Assembly (NCBI RefSeq): GCF_003952945.1
Contig: NZ_QXGK01000007.1
Span: 53,266 to 117,265, forward strand
DNA: 64,000 nucleotides
Reading direction: 5' to 3'
Source of the DNA: Bifidobacterium samirii
GTDB lineage: Bacteria; Actinomycetota; Actinomycetes; Actinomycetales; Bifidobacteriaceae
The notes beneath the pieces are model-generated. The model worked only from the letters and a program-made list of their open reading frames with translations. It did not search any database and was not told the DNA's origin. The first letter of the stretch is position 1, and every line of letters starts with the position of its first letter. The position numbers and the translations under genes were made by a program. This document shows, piece after piece, positions 37,512 through 44,579 of this stretch.

Positions 37512-37637
37512 ATGATGGACAACGAAATGATGAACAAGGCTCTGCGTTCCCCGCTCGCCGCTTCCGACCCCTCGCTGGGCCACTACGCGCTGTCCCAGAC
37601 CGCATGGAAGGCCATCAAGAGCCTGCTGCGCAAGTAA
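37512..37637 (+). CDS. Small peptide of unknown function (paralogue A)
   Basis: A 41-codon gene (40 if the second ATG at 37515 is used), preceded by AAAGGAG at good spacing. The product has an acidic, Met/Asn-rich N-terminus, then KALRSPL, DPSLG, YALS and a Lys-rich AWKAIKSLLRK C-terminus that would form a cationic amphipathic helix. It has no signal peptide, no Cys and no double-Gly leader. Aligned without gaps to the peptide at 37816-37938 it shares 24 of 40 residues, including its single Trp. That conservation, with two independent ribosome sites, argues that both are real. Its role is not known; a leaderless bacteriocin, an intercellular signal or a ligand of the divergent regulator are possible. 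Confidence 0.8.
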   Translation: MMDNEMMNKALRSPLAASDPSLGHYALSQTAWKAIKSLLRK

Positions 37638-37761
37638 CGCCAGCCCCTCACACGGCCCGTCATGCCCCCCTATGACACGCATGACCGCCGCAGACGACGC
37701 GTCCGATGCGCGTCCCCACGATCCGGCGTGACCGGCCCGAGCCGGGCGAAACGGATCGCCA

Positions 37762-37788
37762 TTCAAGCTTCACGGCTTCTGCTTCAAG
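37762..37788 (+). promoter_or_regulatory. TTCAAG direct repeats before the second peptide gene
   Basis: TTCAAG occurs at 37762-37767 and 37783-37788, 21 bases (two helical turns) apart, 28 bases before the start codon. Spacing of this kind suits an AraC-type dimer. The motif differs from ACGAAAG, so a common factor is uncertain. Confidence 0.3.
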
Positions 37789-37815
37789 ACTTTTTCAATC
37801 GTTAGGAGAATCATC

Positions 37816-37938
37816 ATGAACGACGAGATGCTCGACAAGGCCCTGCGCGCCCCGCTGTCCACCGCCGACCCGTCGCTGGGCTACTACGCCCTGTCCCGCG
37901 CCGCGTGGAAGCTCATCAAGAACACGTTCTCCAAGTGA
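37816..37938 (+). CDS. Small peptide of unknown function (paralogue B)
   Basis: A 40-codon gene with TAGGAG upstream and a strong terminator 38 bases after the stop. The product resembles the peptide at 37512-37637. Blocks KALR-x-PL, DPSLG, YALS and AWK-x-IK are kept, while changes elsewhere are mostly conservative (N/D, S/A, H/Y, Q/R), which suggests selection on protein sequence. Helical-wheel inspection of residues 22-40 puts Tyr, Leu, Ala, Trp, Ile and Phe on one side and Arg, Lys, Asn and Ser on the other; net charge is about +2. It has no export signal. The first and second gene lie 178 bases apart and may be co-transcribed. Confidence 0.82.
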   Translation: MNDEMLDKALRAPLSTADPSLGYYALSRAAWKLIKNTFSK

Positions 37939-37975
37939 CCCCGTGCCGCCGCGGCGGCATCGGCACCTGGAATCC

Positions 37976-38005
37976 AAGGCCCGCATCCCCACGGATGCGG
38001 GCCTT
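37976..38005 (+). terminator. Terminator of the peptide locus
   Basis: A perfect 13-bp stem (AAGGCCCGCATCC at 37976-37988 with 37993-38005) with a 4-base loop. A TATAGT -10-like box for the next gene follows at 38010-38015. Confidence 0.8.
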
Positions 38006-38051
38006 CGCGTATAGTGGGCCGGGACCTGCAACCCCGAGGAAGGGAGCGACC

Positions 38052-38495
38052 TTGCGCATCAGCGCCACCCACAGCCTGACCGAGGCGGCACGCGGCATCC
38101 GCACCGCCGTATTCGTCGTGGAAAAGGACTACCGGCCGGAATTCGACGGCTGGGACGACGACCCGCGCACCACGCATCTGCTGGCGTTCGACGGCGAGCG
38201 CCCGGTCGGCACCTGCCGCCTCTACCCCGATCCGGACCATCCCGACCAGCCGGGCCGCTATGTGATCGCGCGTCTCGCCGTGCTGCCCGACGCGCAGGGA
38301 CGCGGGTTCGGTTCGGCGCTGCTCGGACGCGCCGAGGCGATCGTCGCCGGCGAGGGCGGGCGGATCGCCGCCGTCCACGTCGAGGACAAGAACTTCGCGT
38401 TCTACGAGCGGTACGGCTATGCGACGACCGACGAGATGTACGACGGCGGCACGCACGGCTGGATGACCAAGCCGCTGGACCGGCGCGCCGACTGA
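38052..38495 (+). CDS. GNAT-family N-acetyltransferase (ElaA-like)
   Basis: A 147-residue GNAT protein. The sequence RTAVFVVEKDYRPEFDGWDDDPRTTHLLAF, split over two strands, resembles the ElaA/YjcF-type branch. The acetyl-CoA loop is LPDAQGRGFGSALLGRAEA, followed by HVEDKNFAFYERYGY and a C-terminal HGWMTKPL typical of this group. A TTG start at 38052 is chosen because AGGGAG lies 5 bases upstream and the protein then begins at the fold. The upstream in-frame ATG reads through the preceding peptide gene and its terminator. Substrate is unknown. It may be co-expressed with the deformylase gene 63 bases downstream. Confidence 0.83.
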   Translation: MRISATHSLTEAARGIRTAVFVVEKDYRPEFDGWDDDPRTTHLLAFDGERPVGTCRLYPDPDHPDQPGRYVIARLAVLPDAQGRGFGSALLGRAEAIVAGEGGRIAAVHVEDKNFAFYERYGYATTDEMYDGGTHGWMTKPLDRRAD

Positions 38496-38558
38496 CCCAC
38501 GGCGGCCGCGACGGCCGCGACACCGACACCCGCCATACCCGCGAACGAAAGGAAACCG

Positions 38559-38975
38559 ATGATCCGCACCATCATGCGCTCCCCCGCCTTCCTGCGCATC
38601 CCCTCCGAGCCGGCCGGCGAGGCCGACCTGCCCGTCATGGCGGACCTGCTCGACACGCTCGCCGCGCACGCGGACGAGTGCGTCGGCATGGCCGCGAACA
38701 TGATCGGCGTGTCCAAGCGCATCATCGTCGTCCATGACGAGGAGACCGGCCGCGACCTGGCGATGATGAACCCCCGCATCATCGCCGGCGGCGGCCCGTA
38801 CGAGACGAGCGAGGGCTGCCTGTCGCTCGACGGCGTGCGCCCGACGACCCGCTACGAGCGCGTCACCGTCACGTTCCTGGACCGCCGGATGCGCGAGCGC
38901 ACGGCGACGTTCGAGGGGTTCACCGCGCAGATCATCCAGCATGAGATCGACCACTGCGACGGCGTGCTGATCTGA
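38559..38975 (+). CDS. def: Peptide deformylase
   Basis: A 138-residue deformylase, which removes the formyl group from nascent proteins. Motif 2 EGCLSLDG and motif 3 QHEIDHCDGVLI supply the metal-binding Cys and two His and the catalytic Glu. Motif 1 reads GMAANMIG, where most enzymes have Gln instead of the second Met; that Gln normally helps stabilise the oxyanion. The protein is shorter than typical forms because the C-terminal helix after motif 3 is missing. This short GMAANMIG type is seen in other gut bacteria. It may act on an unusual peptide substrate rather than be the main housekeeping enzyme. AAAGGAAACCG precedes the ATG. Confidence 0.88.
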   Translation: MIRTIMRSPAFLRIPSEPAGEADLPVMADLLDTLAAHADECVGMAANMIGVSKRIIVVHDEETGRDLAMMNPRIIAGGGPYETSEGCLSLDGVRPTTRYERVTVTFLDRRMRERTATFEGFTAQIIQHEIDHCDGVLI

Positions 38976-38985
38976 CGGCACCGTC

Positions 38986-39060
38986 GATACGACTCGGATA
39001 CGACGAGGTCCTTCCCACCCGCACAGGTGGGAAGGACCTCGTCATATCCGAGTCGGTATC
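38986..39060. terminator. Very long inverted repeat, likely bidirectional terminator
   Basis: Arms of about 34 bases (38986-39019 with 39026-39060) pair with only one bulge and one G-U-type mismatch around a 6-base loop. It lies between the convergent deformylase and Zn-ribbon genes. Confidence 0.75.
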
Positions 39061-39068
39061 GTACCGGC

Positions 39069-39278
39069 TCAGGACATCAGGAAGTCGAGCACGTTCATGC
39101 CGGTGTCGGTCCGGGCGCGGTAGAGCTCGGTGTAGCCGCACTGCCGGCAGCTGACCGTGATGAACCGCTTGTTCTGGATGTCGAAGATCTTGGCGAAGTT
39201 GCCGCCGGTCGCCTGAAACTGGTCGGTGTCGTAGTCCCGGCATCCGCATTTGGCGCATTCGTACTGGCGTTGCTGCAT
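39069..39278 (-). CDS. Small Zn-ribbon protein (DUF2082-like)
   Basis: A 69-residue protein with one four-Cys zinc ribbon, CAKCGC and CRQCG, separated by about 33 residues that include the FAKIFDIQNKRFITV segment. It matches the small predicted nucleic-acid-binding Zn-ribbon family (COG3478 / DUF2082) in layout, ending with a conserved TELYRAR segment. The ATG at 39278 (MQQRQYE) has AGGGG upstream; an ATG 7 codons further up is possible. Molecular function is unknown. Confidence 0.8.
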   Translation of the reverse strand: MQQRQYECAKCGCRDYDTDQFQATGGNFAKIFDIQNKRFITVSCRQCGYTELYRARTDTGMNVLDFLMS

Positions 39279-39349
39279 GGTGTCCCCTGTCGTCGTCATC
39301 GGCCCGGCCGCCGTGGCGGGGCCGTCTCCATCGTATCAGCGGCCGCCGC

Positions 39350-39754
39350 TCAGCGCAGGAAGCGGGTCCATGAGCGCAGCGGATTCGTACCGCCGCCGAC
39401 CACGCCGGAGACGTTCAGCTGCGTGCCGATGCGTTCCTCGACCCGGTCGAATGCCTGGGCGAGGATCAGATTGCCGGGCACGGTGGTCAGCAGGAACGCG
39501 AGCACGGCGGCGATCGCGGCCTTGATCATGCCCTTGATGAGCCGGTAGACGATGCGGAACGCCGCGTAGGCGACGGCCGCGCCGACGGCGACCGTCAGCA
39601 GCGTGCGCAGCCCCTCCGGCAGGCCGGCGTACCACAGGGCGATGCGGTCGATGAACGAGAGGTCCAGATCGGACAGGTCGAGGGTCGACAGGTCGATCGA
39701 CGGCAGGTCGGCGACGTGCGCCGCTCCCCCGGCGACGGTATCGGACGTGATCAT
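39350..39754 (-). CDS. Small membrane protein of unknown function
   Basis: A 134-residue protein I do not recognise. A short N-terminal stretch has a leucine/serine repeat (IDLSTLDLSDLDLSFID), followed by a hydrophobic region of about 70 residues that can form two transmembrane helices (LRTLLTVAVGAAVAYAAF and AAIAAVLAFLLTTV). A polar C-terminal tail has VEERIGTQLNVSG. AAAGGAG lies 5 bases upstream of the ATG at 39754. It is alone between the Zn-ribbon gene and an efflux pump on the same strand, so co-transcription is possible. Confidence 0.65.
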   Translation of the reverse strand: MITSDTVAGGAAHVADLPSIDLSTLDLSDLDLSFIDRIALWYAGLPEGLRTLLTVAVGAAVAYAAFRIVYRLIKGMIKAAIAAVLAFLLTTVPGNLILAQAFDRVEERIGTQLNVSGVVGGGTNPLRSWTRFLR

Positions 39755-40004
39755 GGCGTCTCCTTTCCGCGGTCCGATGCGGACCGGCGGTTCGACGGCG
39801 ACGCGGCGCGCGGCCGCGGGGCGGACGGACGCCCGCACCGCCCCATCATGCCGCATGGCCGCGGCGAACGGAGGCAGGACACGCCATGCGCACGGTATCG
39901 GCACACACCCGCCGTCGCCGAAGAAGTACGGCGCACGGCGGACCGCCGCGGTGCGCCGACGGCCGGGCCGGGGTCATGCGACGGCCGCCGTCATACGCCG
40001 TCGG

Positions 40005-41495
40005 TCAGAGCGTCACCTCCTCGACGGTCATGTCGGCGGTATGGGTGCGGCGCACCGTGGCGACGCACACGACGAGCGCGGCGCACGCGATCGCGGCGCA
40101 CAGCAGGTACGACACGGCGATGCCCTGCGCGGCGGCCTCGCGCGCGCCGTCGGCCTGCCGGGCGGCGGTCACCGACGTCTGCGCGGTGACCAGCAGCGAC
40201 GTGGCGACGGCGGCCGCGATCTGACGGCCGGTGTTGGCGATCGCGTTGCCCTGCGCGATCTTCTCGACGTGCAGCGCGTTGACGCCCCACGTGTTGATCG
40301 GCATGTTGGCGAGCGCCTGGCCGGTCGCCTGCAGCATGCAGAACACGGCGACGAACCAGACGGGCGTGCCGGTGCCGACGGTGCCGAGCATGCCGAGCGA
40401 CAGGGTCATCAGGGCGAGGCCGCCGATGCCGACGCCGCGCGGGCCGAAGCGGTCGAACAGCATGCCGGAGACGGGGCTGAGGACGATGCCCACGGCGGCG
40501 GCCGGCAGCATCACCATGCCGGTGACGGTGGCGGATTCGCCCAGCACGTTCTGGATGAAGATCGGCAGCGTCACGTTGGTGACGGCCACGGACGCGTTGA
40601 TCAGCGTGACGAGGAGGGCCGAATGGCGGAAGACGCGCACGCGCAGCGTGTCGAGGTGCAGCAGCGGCTCGTCGAGCCTCGTCTGCCGGTGCAGGAACGC
40701 GACGAGCGCGACCAGGCCGACGGCGATCGGCGCGATGACGACGGGCGTGGCCCATCCGGCGGTGGATGCGGTGGAGAAGCCGTACAGGATGCCGCCGAAC
40801 GCGACGGTGGACAGGACGACCGACGCGACGTCGAGGCGTGCGCGGCGCGTCACGCCCACGTTCCGCAGCAGCATGACGCCGGCGGCGAGGATGATCGCGG
40901 CGAGCGCGGCGACGCCCCAGAACATCGGACGCCAGCCGGCCCTGTCGATGACCATGCCGCCGATGACCGGGCCGATGGCGGGGCCGGCGGCCATGACGAT
41001 GCCGGCCATGCCCATCGCGGTGCCGCGCTGTTCGAGCGGGTAGACGAGCATCGGCACGACGGCGACGAGCGGCAGCAGGATGCCCGAGGCGGCGGCCTGC
41101 AGCACGCGGCCGGCGATGAGCACGCCGAAGCCGGGTGCGAGCGCGCACAGGACGGTGCCGATCGTGAACATGCCCAGCGCTCCGGCGAACAGGCGGCGTG
41201 TGGAGAAGCGGTCGATGAGGTAGCCGGAGATCGGCACCATGATGCCGGAGACGAGCATGTAGATGCTGGTGACCCACTGGACGGTGCCGGTGTCGATGGC
41301 GAAGTCGCGCATGAGCGCGGGCAGCGCCGGCGACATGACGGTCTGGTTGAGCAGGGCGACGAACGCGCCGACGGTGATGACGGCGACGATCATGAAACGG
41401 TCGTGCGGGTCGACGGCCGGGGTGGACGACGGCTTGGCTGCACCGGACGATGCGGGCATGGTGGAGGATTCGGTCGATGATGCGATCGAGGACAA
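40005..41495 (-). CDS. MFS efflux transporter, DHA2 (EmrB/QacA) type
   Basis: A 496-residue, 14-segment DHA2-type drug:proton antiporter. Features are a Ser/Thr-rich N-terminal tail, helix 1 VAVITVGAFVALLNQTVMSPALP, the motif WVTSIYMLVSGIMVPISGYLIDRF at helices 2-3, and motif C AAGPAIGPVIGGMV in helix 5. A TTG start at 41495 is chosen because AAGGA lies 7 bases before it. ATGs at 41534 and 41459 lack good ribosome sites. A short ORF and a strong hairpin occupy the leader, as in some drug-inducible pumps. Substrates are unknown. Confidence 0.85.
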   Translation of the reverse strand: MSSIASSTESSTMPASSGAAKPSSTPAVDPHDRFMIVAVITVGAFVALLNQTVMSPALPALMRDFAIDTGTVQWVTSIYMLVSGIMVPISGYLIDRFSTRRLFAGALGMFTIGTVLCALAPGFGVLIAGRVLQAAASGILLPLVAVVPMLVYPLEQRGTAMGMAGIVMAAGPAIGPVIGGMVIDRAGWRPMFWGVAALAAIILAAGVMLLRNVGVTRRARLDVASVVLSTVAFGGILYGFSTASTAGWATPVVIAPIAVGLVALVAFLHRQTRLDEPLLHLDTLRVRVFRHSALLVTLINASVAVTNVTLPIFIQNVLGESATVTGMVMLPAAAVGIVLSPVSGMLFDRFGPRGVGIGGLALMTLSLGMLGTVGTGTPVWFVAVFCMLQATGQALANMPINTWGVNALHVEKIAQGNAIANTGRQIAAAVATSLLVTAQTSVTAARQADGAREAAAQGIAVSYLLCAAIACAALVVCVATVRRTHTADMTVEEVTL

Positions 41496-41591
41496 GGATG
41501 GTTCCTTCCGTGGTCGGTATGCGGACGAGGGCATGACGGACCGCTCCGGCGGCGCGCGGCGACGCGAGACGGGCCGGGCGGGCCGCACCCT

Positions 41592-41702
41592 CTACCAGCG
41601 CATGGCCGTCAGGCTCAGATGCGGCTTGGCGTACAGCACGCTGCCCACGTAGGAACCGAGGCGGGCGCGTGCGATGAACTTCGCGAAGCGGTAGTGGTTC
41701 AC
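41592..41702 (-). CDS. Possible 36-residue leader peptide upstream of the efflux pump
   Basis: A GTG-initiated ORF of 36 codons with GGGAGG 6 bases upstream, ending 97 bases before the pump start on the same strand. The product is basic and aromatic (NHYRFAKFIARARLG, then VGSVLYAKPHLSLTAMRW) and has no signal peptide. The spacing, strong ribosome site and an upstream hairpin are consistent with a regulatory leader peptide controlling the pump, or a small membrane-active protein. A longer ATG ORF from 41864 has no ribosome site. I do not recognise a family. Confidence 0.5.
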   Translation of the reverse strand: MNHYRFAKFIARARLGSYVGSVLYAKPHLSLTAMRW

Positions 41703-41786
41703 GCAGGCCCTCCCCCGGATGTCGGATCGAACGCGTCCGACGAGGCGCCGTTCGATGCTGATTGATGATGATCGTGTCGTTTGATG

Positions 41787-41813
41787 GCGGACGGCGATGC
41801 GATCGCCGTCCGC
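41787..41813. other. Strong hairpin in the efflux-pump leader
   Basis: A perfect 12-bp stem GCGGACGGCGAT/ATCGCCGTCCGC with a 3-base loop sits between the proposed promoter and the 36-codon ORF. No T run follows, so it is not a classical terminator. Confidence 0.6.
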
Positions 41814-41866
41814 ATGACGAGCGTCGAGTAGCCTATCATCGATTCGCCGGCCGGCGACCGCCACGT

Positions 41867-41895
41867 ATCATCGGACATTCACCATATCTTCACAA
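41867..41895 (-). promoter_or_regulatory. Candidate promoter of the leader ORF and efflux pump
   Basis: On the minus strand TTGTGA (41895-41890) and GATGAT (41872-41867) are 17 bases apart, giving a leader of about 370 bases before the pump start. Confidence 0.4.
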
Positions 41896-41916
41896 TCACC
41901 GCCGACGAAGGCGCGA

Positions 41917-41951
41917 CGGCGGACGGCGGACGGCGGACGGCGGACGGCGGA
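41917..41951. repeat. Five tandem copies of CGGCGGA
   Basis: Five perfect heptamer units lie just after the dtd stop codon, between it and the efflux-pump promoter. Such repeats can vary in copy number by slippage. Confidence 0.9.
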
Positions 41952-41971
41952 CGCCGACCGGACCGCGGCCG

Positions 41972-42457
41972 TCACGCCTTGCGCTTCATGTCGACGTCGG
42001 TGTCGATCACGATCGTGACCGGGCCGTCGTTGACGAGGCCGACGCGCATGTGCGCGCCGAAACGGCCCTCGCGCACCGGGACGCCGCCGGAGCGCAGCGC
42101 CTCGTTGAAGCGGATCCACATCAGGTCGGCGTGCTCGGGCGCACCGGCACGCACGAAGCTGGGCCGGTTGCCCTTGCGCACGTCGGCGAACAAGGTGAAC
42201 TGGGAGATGGACAGGATCTCGCCGCCCACGTCCTGGATGGAGCGGTTCATCCGCCCCTGCTCGTCCTCGAAGACGCGCAGGCACAGGATCTTGTGGGCCA
42301 GCCAGGCGATTTCGGCCTCGCCGTCCGTGTCGGACACGCCGACCAGCAGCATGTAGCCGTGGCCGATCTGCTGCGGCTCGAAGGTGGGATCGATGGTGCC
42401 CAGTTCGTTGACGACGTCGACGCTCGCCTGGGACACTCGTTGGAGAACAACACGCAT
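41972..42457 (-). CDS. dtd: D-aminoacyl-tRNA deacylase
   Basis: A 161-residue DTD that hydrolyses D-amino acids (and glycine mischarged on tRNA-Ala) from tRNA. The N-terminus [13 protein letters not shown], the [17 protein letters not shown] signature that forms part of the active site, and the C-terminal [11 protein letters not shown] with the Gly-cisPro motif are all present. An insertion of about 10 residues after the VNELG segment is typical of actinobacterial versions. The start lies about 110 bases beyond the terminator of the tmRNA gene on the same strand, so it is probably transcribed separately. Confidence 0.95.
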   Translation of the reverse strand: MRVVLQRVSQASVDVVNELGTIDPTFEPQQIGHGYMLLVGVSDTDGEAEIAWLAHKILCLRVFEDEQGRMNRSIQDVGGEILSISQFTLFADVRKGNRPSFVRAGAPEHADLMWIRFNEALRSGGVPVREGRFGAHMRVGLVNDGPVTIVIDTDVDMKRKA

Positions 42458-42530
42458 GGGTCACGATTATGCCATGCGATGCAACGGAACGACGGCGCGG
42501 GCCGCGCCGGCGGATTCGCCCCGGATACGA

Positions 42531-42568
42531 CGAGAGGGCGCCGCCCCCGCAGGAGCGACGCCCTCTCG
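42531..42568 (-). terminator. Terminator of ssrA
   Basis: A 10-bp stem CGAGAGGGCG/CGCCCTCTCG begins 3 bases beyond the mature 3' end of the tmRNA. Confidence 0.75.
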
Positions 42569-42570
42569 AT

Positions 42571-42968
42571 TGGTGGAGACGCCGGGAATTGAACCCGGGT
42601 CCGGTGACCGTACCCGCAGTCTTCTACGTGCGTAGTCTGCTGGCCGTGCGGCGGTTTTTCTGCCCCCATCGGTGTCGCAGACGACTGATGGCGGGCATAT
42701 TCGCAGTCAAAGTCCCCGAATCACCCTGCGACGCGATGATTCGGGCAAGTCCTCTTAACGACGCTCAGCATCTCCCCGAAGACGAAGGAGAGTGAACGGA
42801 GCGGCTGCTCACTGGTTAATCCTGGCGCGAAGCTCAGGCAGCGAGAGCGAACTCAGTGCGGTTAGATTTGGCACTTATTGTTTTGCCGGGGGGCATCCAC
42901 GAGCGGACCCGGCGTTCTCGGCACGCTTCCCTGCAGCGAACAGGTCACCGTCGAAACCGATCGTCCCC
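42571..42968 (-). ncRNA. ssrA: Transfer-messenger RNA (tmRNA)
   Basis: This 398-base RNA rescues stalled ribosomes and tags the products for proteolysis. The 5' end GGGGACG pairs with CGTCTCC near the 3' end to form the tRNA-like acceptor stem; CCA is encoded (TGGTGG at 42571 on the plus strand). The T-arm GGGTTCAATTCCC is visible. The tag frame at 42872-42834 reads AKSNRTEFALAA and stop, as known in bifidobacteria. Pseudoknot-like GC stems separate the tag frame from the 3' domain. Confidence 0.97.
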
Positions 42969-43009
42969 AATCTTGAATTCTCAAGCCCCGTGACGAGCAC
43001 GGACTTATC

Positions 43010-43038
43010 AATATACAACCGGCCTCGCGTCTTGGCAA
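43010..43038 (-). promoter_or_regulatory. Promoter of ssrA
   Basis: On the minus strand TTGCCA (43038-43033) and TATATT (43015-43010) are separated by exactly 17 bases. Transcription would begin about 35 bases before the mature 5' end, leaving a short leader to be trimmed. Confidence 0.7.
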
Positions 43039-43106
43039 GGCGGCGCGGCCGGTTCGCGCACGGCGAACGCGGACGGCCGCCGGCTGCGGGCCGCCGCCCC
43101 GCGCAG

Positions 43107-44579
43107 TCATTTGATGATCGGCCGAGACGGCGCCGACACGTCGATCTGCGTCTTGTCTCCGATCACGTTCGGATCGCCCAGAATCGTCTCGACGATCGCC
43201 TTCTTGAGTTCGATCTGCGACGAGTCGCCCCATACCACCGTGTGCGCGCCGCCGTCGAGCTCGGTGGTGACCGAGTCGCGCGTGTCGGCCGTGACCTTGG
43301 TGATCGACGCGCGCATCGAGTCGCTCAGCGACGAGAGCACGCCGATCGCCTCCTTGACGGACTTGCTGTCGAGCGCCTTGTCGACCGACTTGACCTCGAT
43401 GACCGGGATGCCGTCGGTGGAGGCGGAGCCGACCTTGTTGAGCTCGCGGCCGCGGTCGTCGACCGCGACGAGCTCGTCGCCGGAGTCCTTGAGCATCGCG
43501 GCAGGCTGCTGCGCCTCGACGTTCACCGTCAGCGACTTCGGGAACCGCTTGTCGACGCTCGCCTCGGTCACGCCGGGGATGTCGCCCAATGCGTCGGCCA
43601 CGTCGTTCGTCGATACGAGGAACAGGGAGCGGCCCGCCTGCTTCCCCGCGATGGCCATGATGTCGTCGCGGCTCACCCATGCGTTGTCGCCGCTGATCTC
43701 GATGGCCGACTTCTCCAGCCGGAACACGGTCGAGAAGAACAGCAGCCAGACCAGTCCCGCCACGGCTGCGGCCGCCAGGACCGCCGCGACGACGCGCACG
43801 GCGGTCGCGCGCAGGTCGGCCATGCGGCGCTCCTTGCGGCGCGCGGTGAAGTCGACGACCTTGGGACGGGACAAGACGCCCAGCGTGCCGGCGGTCTCCC
43901 CCAATGTCCGGGCCACGACGTCGTCACTGGGCATGCGGCGCGCGTCGACGAAGCCGGTGGCCGGCCCGCCGTGCGGTTCGCCGGCGTGGCCTTCGACGGC
44001 GCGCGCGGCGCGCGGGCGGGCCGAAGCGTCCGCATCGCCATCATGGGCGGACGCGCGGGCGAGGGTGCGCTTCGCCGTCGGTGCGAGCTCCTTGGAACGC
44101 CCGTCGGACCGGGTCCTGCGGGGCGCGCCCTCGGAGGAGGCGGTCCTGCCCGGCTTGCCGGACTTGGCCGCCCGCCCCGCCTTGAGGGAGGAGTGCGCCG
44201 ACGCCGCCGTGGACGATTCCGCACCGTTTCCCGCTGTCCGGACCGGACCGGCGCCGCGGCGTACGGTCCGGCCGTGCGTGGACGCCGGCGTCGCCGCCCC
44301 GGTCTTCGGGAGCGTCTTCGACGACGGGGACGCCGTACCGCCGGCCGTGCGCATCGTCTTGGCGCCCTTGACCGGCACCCGGCCCGCGGCCTTCGCCGAG
44401 GCGGACGCGGACGATGCGGCCGAGCGTGCGACGCGGCCCGACCTGCCGGAGGCGGCCGTCGGGTCCGCGGCGGAGTCCGTACTACGTGTTGCACGCGCGG
44501 CACGCGGAGCCGCGATGCGACGGCCCGAATCGGACGTGCCGTCGGAACCGGAGCCGGAGCCTACGATGCGTCGTCCCAT
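43107..44579 (-). CDS. ftsQ: Cell division protein FtsQ
   Basis: A 490-residue FtsQ/DivIB-type divisome protein. The first 250 or so residues are a very long cytoplasmic region rich in Ala, Ser, Arg, Lys, Gly and Pro. One transmembrane helix follows (VVAAVLAAAAVAGLVWLLFF). The POTRA domain starts VFRLEKSAIEISGDNAWV, followed by the beta domain (NVEAQQPAAML, VDDRGRELN) and a C-terminus typical of Actinobacteria. The start overlaps the murC stop (TGATG). It is the last gene of the cluster, where other actinobacteria would continue with ftsZ. The long tail is unusual even beside other bifidobacterial FtsQ proteins, though I cannot check this here. Confidence 0.9.
   Translation of the reverse strand: MGRRIVGSGSGSDGTSDSGRRIAAPRAARATRSTDSAADPTAASGRSGRVARSAASSASASAKAAGRVPVKGAKTMRTAGGTASPSSKTLPKTGAATPASTHGRTVRRGAGPVRTAGNGAESSTAASAHSSLKAGRAAKSGKPGRTASSEGAPRRTRSDGRSKELAPTAKRTLARASAHDGDADASARPRAARAVEGHAGEPHGGPATGFVDARRMPSDDVVARTLGETAGTLGVLSRPKVVDFTARRKERRMADLRATAVRVVAAVLAAAAVAGLVWLLFFSTVFRLEKSAIEISGDNAWVSRDDIMAIAGKQAGRSLFLVSTNDVADALGDIPGVTEASVDKRFPKSLTVNVEAQQPAAMLKDSGDELVAVDDRGRELNKVGSASTDGIPVIEVKSVDKALDSKSVKEAIGVLSSLSDSMRASITKVTADTRDSVTTELDGGAHTVVWGDSSQIELKKAIVETILGDPNVIGDKTQIDVSAPSRPIIK

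Noticed and set aside
37413-37537. A longer start for the AraC-type regulator reaching into the peptide gene
   Set aside because: It would add 75 residues unlike the family, run through the repeats and the divergent peptide start, and has no ribosome site. The start at 37312 has one.
41592-41864. A 90-residue ATG-initiated protein ahead of the efflux pump
   Set aside because: The ATG has no ribosome site and the frame crosses the leader hairpin. Only the GTG-started last 36 codons are supported.
42571-42660. An isolated alanine-type tRNA suggested by the GGTTCAATTCCC arm and CCA end
   Set aside because: It is the 3' domain of the tmRNA; the matching 5' half is about 300 bases away at 42968.
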